From Archivesica marissinica (Eukaryota; Mollusca; Bivalvia; Venerida; Vesicomyidae): a stretch of DNA of 64,000 nt. Under the pieces are notes generated by a model. It searched no databases and was not told where the DNA came from. It saw nothing but the letters and a program-made list of their open reading frames with translations. Shown here in pieces: positions 10,853-24,600 of this stretch. Location: the NCBI GenBank assembly GCA_014843695.1, contig CM026390.1:99869915-99933914 (forward strand), written 5' to 3'. The first letter of the stretch is position 1; each line of letters opens with the position of its first letter. A program made the translations under genes and the position numbers.

Positions 10853-12626
10853 CTGAAGTAATGGATGAAAAGTCAAAAGATGCTGAATGTAGTCGGGCAT
10901 GGATTCAGGGTTTGTTATTTGGTATTGTTATTTCAGGGTATTGTATTGTTATTTCAGGGTATTGTTATTTCAGGGTATTGTTATTTCAGGGTATTGTATT
11001 GTTATTTCAGGGTATTGTTATTTCAGGGTATTGTTATTTCAGGGTATTGTTATTTCAGGGTATTGTTATTTCAGGGTATTGTTATTTCAGGGTATTGTTA
11101 TTTCAGGGTATTGTTATTTCGGTACAAGGTTTCTATAATTGTACTATTGTTTGGATAGCATAAAAACACAATTTGGACTTGCAGCAGAAAAACTTCCATA
11201 TTTAAGCATTTCTGATATAAATAGATGTCAATGTTTAACCTTATAGGAGATCTGTTGGTATGAAAACTTCCATATTTAAGCATTCCTGATATAGATAGAT
11301 GTCAATGTTTAACCTTATAGGAGATCTGTTGGTATGAAACTTCAATATTAGTGAGCTTATGGCATATGAGGAAGCCTTGGAGGGAATTCACTATTAAACG
11401 AAGGATGTGTAACAACTGAGAGGGTAAATATGGCAAGTCTCAAAGGTTATCATACAATGCTTTCAATGTTAAACTGAAGTGAGATTTACTTACACTCAGC
11501 TGAACCAATCAGAAAGCCTTTAACTGTGTTTATCTTAAAACAATAGTTTATTTCTTTGACATCAATATGATTAGGGACATACTACATAATGACAACTTAT
11601 ATTAATTTTTCTCCTTCGCTGATTAAGTATGCAATATGAAGAATGTTTTATAAGCTACTACCGGACAATGACAACTTATATTAATTTTTCTCCGTCGCTG
11701 ATTTAGTATGCAACATGAAGAATGTTTTATAAGCTCGTACCGGATCAGGTCACCTACCCTTTCCATGTGCACCGACTGCACTCCAATAGCCCGATACACT
11801 TTCACTTCATACATCTGAAACAAAAATATCCAAATTTCATGCATGTAATGAATTAATAAATGCTATAGATGTATTTATTCAGTGTACTTTGCATATAGCA
11901 AAAGATACTCTTCTATATAGAATGCTGAATGAATACATTTTAAGAATGATGGCTTCAATGTAAGTATTTGGTCTTTATAAGTTTAATCTTTATTTATTTT
12001 ACAACGATTGCGAAGCAAGTTCTAACAACTTATATTAATCACTTCTGTTGGAGCGGATGAAAGAGTATATGTGGTCATTCGTGTGGGAGGAAACCGGAGT
12101 ACCCGGAGAAAACCCACCTGTCCGATCTGGCGACCACCTTACCATCTCACATACTTCCCGGTCTGAGGATCGAACCCGGCTTGCATTGGTGAGAAGAGAG
12201 CGTGCTAACCATTGCGCTAATCAGACAGCCTTTGTCTTGATCAAGTACATTACACAAGTCAGGTTCAGAGTCGGGAGCTTCATGCAGGGACTGATTTATG
12301 AGCCTACATTGTTCAGAGAATTAGCCATGATAGAATTTCTTTAGAAAATGATTCATTCATGAGCCACTGGCGTACAATCGGGGACATCCATGACCCAGAC
12401 AGATTCAACTCACCGAATACATGTGGCATTTCTCTAACACTGTATCTACTATAGGCATACCGAGTTGGAGCTGTACTAGTCACTGGATAAGGTCTCCATT
12501 CTCTGCTAGCAACTCATGTTTAATTTTAGTCATTGTGTATGTTTCATATTTGTGTAAATAATATGTCCCTTTAAAGAGGGCCCTAAGGAAGAATGGTACT
12601 GGGTTACCCTCTACCAGCCAGCCAGA

Positions 12627-12673
<47 letters not shown>

Positions 12674-15600
12674 ACATAGCTCAGATCAGACAAGTTCTGA
12701 ATTCTGTGATTATTAAATACAAGATTCATACCAATTCTTCCACTGTATAAAATCCACTCGAGGTCCTTCCTCCTTCAATGTATGACACTCCATTCTCAAA
12801 CAAGTCCAAGAACTCGTCCGACTCATCATTCATTTCTTCTCGTATAGAACGACAGTCAGCACCGAGCAAGTTCCTCAAATTCACAGCATGGATGGCAGAA
12901 CACGCCTTCTTATCCAACTACATGACATGACATAGTATATACATTAACAATACAATAGTACAGTGTATATACGTTAACAATACAATAGTACAGTGTATAT
13001 ACAATAACAATACAATAGTACAGTGTATATACATTAACAATACAATAAATAGTACAGTGTATATACGTTAACAATACAATAGTACAGTGTATATACGTTA
13101 ACAATACAATAGTACAGTGTATATACATTAACAATACACTAGTACAGTGTATATACATTAACAATACACTAGTACAGTGTATATACATTAACAATACAAT
13201 AGTACAGTGTATATACATTAACAATACACTAGTACAGTGTATATACGTTAACAATACAATAGTACAGTGTATATACATTAACAATACAATAGTACAGTGT
13301 ATATACATTAACAATACAATAGTACAGTGTATATACATTAACAATACAATAGTACAGTGTATATACATTAACAATACAATAGTACAGTGTATATACATTA
13401 ACAATACACTAGTACAGTGTATATACGTTAACAATACAATAGTACAGTGTATATACGTTAACAATACAATAGTACAGTGTATATACATTAACAATACAAT
13501 GTACAGTGTATATACGTTAACATACACTAGTACAGTGTATATAATAACAATACTAGTACAGTGTATATACATTAACAATACAATAGTACAGTGTATATAC
13601 ATTAACAATACAATAGTACAGTGTATATACATTAACAATACAATAGTACAGTGTATATACATTAACATACAATAGTACAGTGTATATACATTAACAATAC
13701 AATAGTACAGTGTATATACATTAACAATACAATAGTACAGTGTATATACGTTAACAATACAATAGTACAGTGTATATACATTAACAATACACTAGTACAG
13801 TGTATATACGTTAACAATACAATAGTACAGTGTATATACATTAACAATACAATAGTACAGTGTATATACGTTAACAATACAATAGTACAGTGTATATACA
13901 TTAACAATACAATAGTACAGTGTATATACATTAACAATACAATAGTACAGTGTATATACATTAACAATACAATATGTACAGTGTATATACGTTAACAATA
14001 CAATAGTACAGTGTATATACATTAACAATACAATAGTACAGTGTATATACATTAACAATACACTAGTACAGTGTATATACATTAACAATACACTAGTACA
14101 GTGTATATACATTAACAATACAATAGTACAGTGTATATACATTAACAATACACTAGTACAGTGTATATACATTAACAATACAATAGTACAGTGTATATAC
14201 ATTAACAATACAATAGTACAGTGTATATACATTAACCATACAATAGTACAGTGTATATACATTAACAATACAATAGTACAGTGTATATACATTAACAATA
14301 CAATAGTACAGTGTATATACGTTAACAATACAATAGTACAGTGTATATACATTAACAATACAATAGTACAGTGTATATACATTAACAATACAATAGTACA
14401 GTGTATATACATTAACAATACAATAGTACAGTGTATATACATTAACAATACAATAGTACAGTGTATATACGTTAACAATACAATAGTACAGTGTATATAC
14501 ATTAACAATACACTAGTACAGTGTATATACGTTAACAATACAATAGTACAGTGTATATACGTTAACAATACAATAGTACAGTGTATATACATTAACAATA
14601 CAATAGTACAGTGTATATACATTAACAATACAATAGTACAGTGTATATACATTAACAATACAATAGTACAGTGTATATACATTAACCATACAATAGTACA
14701 GTGTATATACGTTACCAATACAATAGTACAGTGTATATACATTAACAATACAATCCAATCCACCACCAAACATTAACAATGAAATCCATCCTCCACCAAA
14801 CATTAACAATGAAATCCATCCTCCACCAAACATTAACAATGAAATCCATCCTCCACCAAACATTAGCAACAAAATCCATCCTCCACCAAACATTAGCAAT
14901 GAAATCCATCCACCAACAAACATTAACAATGAAATCCATCCTCCACCAAACATTAGCAATGAAATCCATCCTCCACCAAACATTAGCAATGAAATCCATC
15001 CTCCACCAAACATTAGCAATGAAATCCATCCTCCACCATACATTAACAATGAAATCCATCCATCACCATACATTAGCAATGAAATCCATCCTCCACCATA
15101 CATTAACAATGAAATCCATCCTCCACCATACATTAACAATGAAATCCATCCTCCACCATACATTAACAATGAAATCCATCCTCCACCATACATTAACAAT
15201 GAAATCCATCCTCCACCATATATTAGTAATGAAATCCATCCTCCACCAAACATTAGCAATGAAATCCATCCTCCACCAAACATTAGTAATGAAATCCATC
15301 CTCCACCAAACATTAGCAATGAAATCCATCCATCACCATACATTAACAATGAAATACATCCATCATACATTAACAATGAAATACATCCTCCACCATACAT
15401 TAGTAATGAAATCCATCCTCCACCAAACATTAGCAATGAAATCCATCCACCAACAAACATTAACAATGAAATACATCCATCATACATTAACAATGAAATA
15501 CATCCTCCACCATACATTAACAATGAAATCCATCCTCCACCAAACATTAGCAATGAAATCCATCCTCCACCATACATTAACAATGAAATCCATCCACCAA

Positions 15601-18600
15601 CAAACATTAACAATGAAATACATCCATCATACATTAACAATGAAATACATCCACCATACATTAACAATGAAATCCATCCTCCACCATACATTAACAATGA
15701 AATCCATCCTCCATACATTAGCAATGAAATCCATCCTCCACCAAACATTAACAATGAAATACATCCACCATACATTAACAATGAAATACATCCACCATAC
15801 ATTAGCAATGAAATCCATCCTCCACCATACATTAACAATGAAATCAACAATAACCGATTTATTAATTCTTTATTAATTAATCCCTAACTGATCACAGTGG
15901 TCGCTAGTCGCAACAATGCAGTGGTCGCTTGTTGCATATCTGTTATTACTTAACATTTGTCATGAGGAATTCAACATGGTCACTTACAGAGGGAGGTCAC
16001 TTATAATAAATGGTCGCTAGCTAAAGTATGACTGTAATTAGTAGCAGGCATGTCTTACCGTAGCTAATGATCCAATCCAGAAATAGATCTGCCAGTTGAG
16101 ACTGCTGGACTCGTCTATGTACGTCTTCAGTATGATGTAACAATCGGCCTCGTAAAACTTTCCAATGAGAGCTGAAATACACACAACATCTTCTGGTATA
16201 TACTGCTCTACAGTCAACGTGAATCTTCATTATCTTACAACCACTGTTAAATTCAAGTCTAGCTTGATTAGACAGTCTACATTCGAATGTTGAATTCCGT
16301 CGGACCGAACAAAAGACTTTGACATAACCGAAGTTTGAATTAACGAAATTCGATATAAACAGATCCAGTTATATGTCGAATTCTCTGGTTATCTCGAAGC
16401 TGGATAAAAGTCCTGTTTCCGACACTATCATTTTACATATAACTGGATCTGTTCATATCGAATTTCGTTAATTCAAACTTCGGTTATGTCAAAGTATTAT
16501 GTTCGGTCCGACGGAATGCGACATAACGGATGTAGACTGTATACAAGTCAGTCTCACAGTCAATTAGATAGATTGCTGAATTGCAATTGAAGAATTAAAT
16601 GGGACATAATCCATAAGGTAAGGGGTAACTGACGAGTATCTGTAATGGTGTGGTTTAATTGTCAGGTGAATGATGCCGTGTTAATTTAGGAATCTTTACC
16701 TAAATCAGTACATCAATATATAACATACCTTCATCTACTTGGTTAGGTAGGAAGTTTTCAATCTCCCAGCAAGACACACCTGCAACACAAATAAATCAGT
16801 TAACAACATAAATGTCAAGAACTACTGACAAGCTTTCAAGCATATAGATCATGTCCCTACTGACAGTTGAATTGGGATTTAATATCAAACCAGGCCATTT
16901 AGTTCCCTTACCCATCACATTTACATCCAAATAAACCTTGGCTGGAAACAGAAAGACATAGCAGCACCAAATGATTGAATACAATATTACCTGGATGCTC
17001 CCACACACATCGGTAACAGACAGACCAATTCTATATTACCTGGATGCTCCCACACACATGGGTTACTGACAGACCAATTCTATATTACCTGGATGCTCCC
17101 ACACACATGGGTTACTAACAGACCAATTCTATATTACCTGGATGCTGCCACATCCATGGGTTACTGACAGACCAATTCTATATTACCTGGATGCTCCCAC
17201 ACACATGGGTTACTGACAGACCAATTCTATATTACCTGGATGCTCCCACACACATGGGTTACTAACATACCAATTCTATATTACCTGGATGCCCCCACAC
17301 ACATGGGTTACTGACATACCAATTCTATATTACCTGGATGCTCCCACACACAAGGGTTACAGACAGACCAATTCTATATTACCTGGATGCTCCCACACAC
17401 ACAGGTTACTGACAGACCAATTCTACATTACCTGGATGCTCCCACACACATCGGTAACAGACAGACCAATTCTATATTACCTGGATGCTCCCACACACAT
17501 GGGTTACTAACAAACCAATTCTATATTACCTGGATGCCCCCACACACATGGGTTACTGACATACCAATTATATATTACCTGAATGCTCCCACACACATGG
17601 GTTACTGACAGACCAATTCTATATTACCTGGATGCTCCCACACACATGGGTTACAGACAGACCAATTCTATATTACCTGGATGCTCCCACACACATGGGT
17701 TACTAACAAACCAATTCTATATTACCTGGATGCCCCCACACACATGGGTTACTGACATACCAATTCTATATTACCTGGATGCTCCCACACACATCGGTAA
17801 CAGACAGACCAATTCTATATTACCTGGATGCTCCCACACACATGGGTTACAGACAGACCAATTCTATATTACCTGGATGCTCCCACACACATCGGTAACA
17901 GACAGACCAATTCTATATTACCTGGATGCCCCCACACACATGGGTTACTGACATACCAATTCTATATTACCTGGATGCTCCCACACACATCGGTAACAGA
18001 CAGACCAATTCTATATTACCTGGATGCCCCCACACACATCGGTAACAGACAGACCAATTCTATATTACCTGGATGCCCCCACACACATCGGTAACAGACA
18101 GACCAATTCTATATTACCTGGATGCTCCCACACACATGGGTTATTAACAGACCAATTCTATATTACCTGGATGCCCCCACACACATGGGTTACTGACATA
18201 CCAATTCTATATTACCTGGATGCTCCCACACACATGGGTTACTGACAGACCAATTATATATTACCTGAATGCTCCCACACACATGGGTTACTGACATACC
18301 AATTCTATATTACCTGGATGCCCCCACACACATGGGTTACTGACAGACCAATTATATATTACCTGAATGCTCCCACACACATGGGTTACTGACAGACCAA
18401 TTCTATATTACCTGGATGCTCCCACACACATGGGTTACTGACAGACCAATTCTATATTACCTGGATGCTCCCACACACATGGGTTACTGACAGACCAATT
18501 CTATATTACCTGGATGCTCCCACACACATGGGTTACTAACAGACCAATTCTATATTACCTGGATGCTCCCACACACATGGGTTACTAACAGACCAATTCT

Positions 18601-21600
18601 ATATTACCTGGATGCTCCCACACACATGGGTTACTAACAGACCAATTCTATATTACCTGGATGTTCCCACACACATGGGTTACTGACAGACCAATTCTAT
18701 ATTACCTAGATGCTCCCACACACATGGGTTACTAACAGACCAATTCTATATTACCTGGATGCTCCCACACACATGGGTTACTGACAGACCAATTCTATAT
18801 TACCTAGATGCTCCCACACCCATGGGTTACTAAGAGACCAATTCTATATTACCTAGATGCTCCCACACACATGGGTTACTGACAGACCAATTCTATATTA
18901 CCTGGATGCTCCCACACACATGGGTTACTAACAGACCAATTCTATATTACCTGGATGCTCCCACACACATGGGTTACAGACAGACCAATTCTACATTACC
19001 TGGATGTTCCCGCACACATGGGTTACTGACAGACCAATTCTATATTACCTAGATGCTCCCACACACATGGGTTACTGACATACCAATTCTATATTACCTA
19101 GATGCTCCCACACACATGGGTTACAGACAGACCAATTCTATATTACCTAGATGCTCCCACACACATGGGTTACTAACAGACCAATTCTATATTACCTGGA
19201 TGCTCCCACACACATGGGTTACTGACATACCAATTCTATATTACCTGGATGCTCCCACACACATGGGTTACTAACATACCAATTCTATATTACCTGGATG
19301 CTCCCACACACATGGGTTACAGACAGACCAATTCTATATTACATAGATGCTCCCACACACATGGGCTACTAACAGACCAATTCTATATTACCTAGATGCT
19401 CCCACACACATGGGTTACTGACAGACCAATTCTATATTACCTGGATGCTCACACACACATGGGTTACTAACATACCAATTCTATATTACCTGGATGCTCC
19501 CACACACATGGGTTACTAACATACCAATTCTATATTACCTGGATGCTCCCACACACATGGGTTACTAACAGACCAATTCTATATTACCTGGATGCTCCCA
19601 CACACATGGGTTACTGACAGACCAATTCTATATTACCTGGATGCTCCCACACACATGGGTTACTGACATACCAATTCTATATTACCTGGATGCTCCCACA
19701 CACATGGGTTACTGACAGACCAATTCTATATTACCTGGATGCTCCCACACACATGGGTTACTGACAGACCAATTCTATATTACCTGGATGCTCCCACACA
19801 CATGGGTTACTGACAGACCAATTCTATATTACCTGGATGCTCCCACACACATGGGTTACTGACAGACCAATTCTATATTACCTGGATGCTCCCACACACA
19901 TGGGTTACTGACAGACCAATTCTATATTACCTGGATGCTCCCACACACATGGGTTACTAACAGACCAATTCTATATTACCTGGATGCTCCCACACACATG
20001 GGTTACTGACAGACCAATTCTATATTACCTGGATGCTCCCACACACATGGGTTACTAACAGACCAATTCTATATTACCTGGATGCTCCCACACACATGGG
20101 TTACTGACAGACCAATTCTATATTACCTGGATGCTCCCACACACATGGGTTACTAACAGACCAATTCTATATTACCTGGATGCTCCCACACACATGGGTT
20201 ACTGACAGACCAATTCTATATTACCTGGATGCTCCCACACACATGGGTTACTAACAGACCAATTCTATATTACCTGGATGCTCCCACACACATGGGTTAC
20301 GACAGACCAATTCTATATTACCTGATGTCCCCAACATGGGTTACTGACAGACCAATTCTATATTACCTAGATGCTCCCACACACATGGGTTACTGACAGA
20401 CCAATTCTATATTACCTAGATGCTCCCACACACATGGGTTACAGACAGACCAATTCTATATTACCTAGATGCTCCCACACACATGGGCTACTAACAGACC
20501 AATTCTATATTACCTAGATGCTCCCACACACATGGGTTACTAACAACCAATTCTATATTACTGATGCTCCCACACACATGGGTTACTACAGACCAATTCT
20601 ATATTACCTGGATGCTCCCACACACATGGGTTACTAACAGACCAATTCTATATTACCTGGATGCTCCCACACACATGGGTTACTAACATACCAATTCTAT
20701 ATTACCTGGATGCTCCCACACACATGGGTTACTAACAGACGAATTCTATATTGCCTGGATGCCCCCATACACATGGGTTACTGACAGACCAATTCTATAT
20801 TACCTGGATGCCCCCACACACATGGGTTACTGACAGACCAATTCTATATTACCTGAATGCTCCAACACACACGGGTTACTGACAGACCAATTCTATATTA
20901 CCTGGATGCTCCCACACACATGGGTTACTAACAGACCAATTCTATATTACCTGAATGCTCCCCCATACATGGGTTACAGACAGACCAATTCTATATTACC
21001 TGAATGCTCCAACACACACGGGTTACTGACAGACCAATTCTATATTACCTGGATGCACCCACACACATGGGTTACTGACAGACCAGATCTATATTACCTG
21101 GATGCTCCAACACACATGGGTTACAGACAGACCAATTCTATATTACCTGGATGCTCCCACACACATGGGTTACTAACAGACCAGTTCTATATTACCTGGA
21201 TACTCCAACACACATGGGTTACAGACAGACCAATTCTATATTACCTGGATGCTCCCACACACATGGGTTACTGACAGACCAATTCTATATTACCTGGATG
21301 CTCCCACACCCATGGGTTACTAAGAGACCAATTCTATATTACCTGGATGCTCCCACACACACATGGGTTACTAACAGACCAATTCTATATTACCTGGATG
21401 CTCCAACACACATGGGTTACAGACAGACCAATTCAATATTACCTGGATGCTCCCACACACATGGGTTACTGACAGACCAATTCTATATTACCTGGATGCT
21501 CCCACACACATGGGTTACAGACAGACCAATTCTATATTACCTGGATGCTCCCACACACATGGGTTACAGACAGACCAATTCTATATTACCTGGATGCTCC

Positions 21601-24600
21601 CACACCCATGGGTTACTAACAGACCAGTTCTATATTACCTGGATGCTCCCACACACATGGGTTACAGACAGACCAATTCTATATTACCTGGATGCTCCCA
21701 CACACATGGGTTACAGACAGACCAATTCTATATTACCTAGATGCACCCACACACATGGGTTACTAACAGTAGCAGACAGCTTTACACAGCAGAAAGTGTA
21801 GTTCCTATATAGAGACATGTGCAGTACTGGTGATATTATTGTTGACGGGATGAAGGTGTGTATCTGCTATACCTGGTATTTGACCCACTTCTTCTTCAAA
21901 TATTTCACTGTAGTCTAGATGTGGTCGCGCCAGACTCTCATTCCATTTTTTGGGTCTGAAACAAACAACATATGAACAACTATTTCTCCCAGACCTGGTA
22001 ACGCATGTATCCTGGTCAATAAGACAGCATTATAACTGTGTCAAGATTTCTTTAAATCGTAGTTTGTCTTACCATTTACATTATGTACCAATTCAAATTG
22101 TAGTGGCAATATCTCAAAAGGGGCTTAAAAATGGGTGCAACCCCTCCCCATGGTAGAACAAGACACAACCTATTTTTTCTTGAAGAGGGTGGTCTGGGGA
22201 GTAGGAAAATGATGGTTGTGAATCTGAGATCATTGTAGGTCATTATGAAAATCTCATTTATATATGTGTAGATGAGGACTCCGAGAATAAATTTGACGAT
22301 ATATGTTTTTTCCAAGTATATCAGTTAATATTCAAGCTATATGCACACATTATGTATCAAAATGTGCAGGATGACAATACACACTCACTACAATTGCATT
22401 TAATCAGAAAATATATCTCATACTTGGCATAAAAGCCAAAATAATGCAATTTATTGCTGAAAATCGACTACAGATTCACTGAATTACCGACCTTAATGAC
22501 TACATAACTTTACACATACCAGCTCCATGTTGATAAATATTATACCTAAATGTATCCTGTACATATATGTATTCAATAGAAGGTTCCAAAGTGTAATATA
22601 GCTCCTGCTGAGAATTGTATTATCAAAAACATAGCACTTTACCGAAATATCCAACATACCTTAAATTCGCGTATTCCACGAAATATCATGTTTTCATTAG
22701 TTTACACCATGCTGCATTGGCAATATACTTTTGTTATATTTAGATACATATATCAGCACATTCACAATATGGTGAACTAGCATTTATGACTACCCCAGAA
22801 ATACACGCACATGTAAATGATATACATATTTATTGAATTGGAAGTTATTGATACAGCAGTGGTAATTTAATCCAAATGATTGATGTTCATGTAATCAGTC
22901 AATCACTGTCGTCATTGCTGCTGTCACTTAGCACAAGAGCATTATCTGTGTTTTGGCAATCACCAACACAGGAACATAACTACGTGCATCTCAGTCCCGC
23001 GGTCAGGCAGTGACAGGCTCTAGTTTGTGAGCAGTTCTCATCGGTGCAATAGAGATGTGTCAGGTCTCGAACCTCTTTGGGGCCGCATCTTTTTCGAACA
23101 TGACAGGTTCGAGTTTGTTGTCCCTTAGCTGCCATCCATTGCCATCAGGTCTCCAAAGAACTGGCTTTGCTTCATGACTGTGAATCCAAATCGCCACCTG
23201 TTAATTCACACGTCTGATATGCTGTTGAAAAGCATCATCTGTTGGCGGGAAAAGTGATGCAACCTTGTCACTTTTACACGCATAATCATAGCGTAGCTGA
23301 TCCAGAGACGTGCACGAGTTGCTCTTCGATCCATACAGAAGCAATGCATACTTCGTGGCTGTGGGGAGTTCATTAGTTATGTCACTGGATTGGCCTAACT
23401 GTGCCAGTGGCAGCAAGTCTCCAATATTCAACAAGAGCTTGCTATAGGCAGTGCGCTTACCTATTTTGAAGAGGGAAGATGTTGTATCGCATCCACTAAT
23501 AGCATGTGACGCTGGTAAGCAGAGTGAAACATCTTCTCTAATTTGATCAGTTATGGTGTTGACAGGAATGAACCTCTGGCGGTGTGTTGCTTTGCTGCAA
23601 TGACCAGCATTCATGTAAACTTTGCAGTCTCCAAACACACCCTTGCCACAGTAGTATATTAGAAGGACTAATACATCAGTATCATCGCATCGGACAATGA
23701 TTCTTGAGTGTGATTGAGCAAGATTGATGGCATGTAGCAGGATTCGTGTGTCGGCCTCCTCGTGTGTGCTGAACAGTTCAGGTTTTTCTTGTACCTCTGT
23801 GCGCTGAATAACTTTCACAAGCTGACCATCTTCAAAACTTCCTGCCAGTGTGATTGATTGGTGTTCCTTGAGGAGCTGTGGAGCGGTTTGTGTCAAATAT
23901 ACACAGACAAACTCTGCCAGTGCTGATTTGTTTGTGGCATTTGTCATAAATGTTCGGTAGTTTGGAACCCTACGTCGACCATTGATGACATACGTAGGGC
24001 CTGTTTCTCTACCTGTACGACGGTCTCGTTCCAGCTGCTTGATGGATATCTCCGAATCATATTGATCAAAGACCAGAGTGACTGATATCACACCTAAGTT
24101 ACCAGCCAGCAGTGACTGAATTCTCTGCATTACGACAAGTCCCAAATCATCGAATGTGTCAAACTTGGATTCATCCATTGCTTGAAGTAGTGCCATCCCA
24201 TCAATGATGTATGCAGTGTGACGATCATCTGTCTCTTCCAACACCTGTATTTCATCCAATTCGATTCTAACTTCTTGGCTAAATCAGCCTTGGTCGTCTT
24301 GCGCATCGTGCCATCATCGTTGAACAGAGAAGGTGGTACAGGTGCTAGCTCGTGTGTCAGAACCTCTTCTAAGCTGACATCCCTCTGCTTCGACACAGCC
24401 AGCAGCCTTCGGAATAAGACTTCAGAATCTACCATGATCTTGTCTGTTTTCTTGGATGTCAAATATTTGGACATGTTGGCAAATGTTGGAGTCTTCGTCC
24501 GTGTGTCTGTCTCCCAGAAACTGAGTGTCCTGTCAACCATGAGCCGCTTCTCCACAAAGGTAGTGTTCCGTGTCTGTGCAACTTCCAGAAAATTTATCAG

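Noticed and set aside
12048..12344. A 98-codon plus-strand frame
   Set aside because: It lies mostly on the antisense strand of SINE family C, and similar frames recur in the other copies (3,210 and 32,719).
12910..15876. Very long frames on both strands (for example [12 protein letters not shown] and MKSILHQTL repeats)
   Set aside because: They come from 30-bp units, a multiple of 3 without stops. The region is a FLII intron between in-phase exons.
17289..21801. Frames with [17 protein letters not shown] repeats
   Set aside because: A 49-bp period cycles through all three frames, so the peptides are artefacts.
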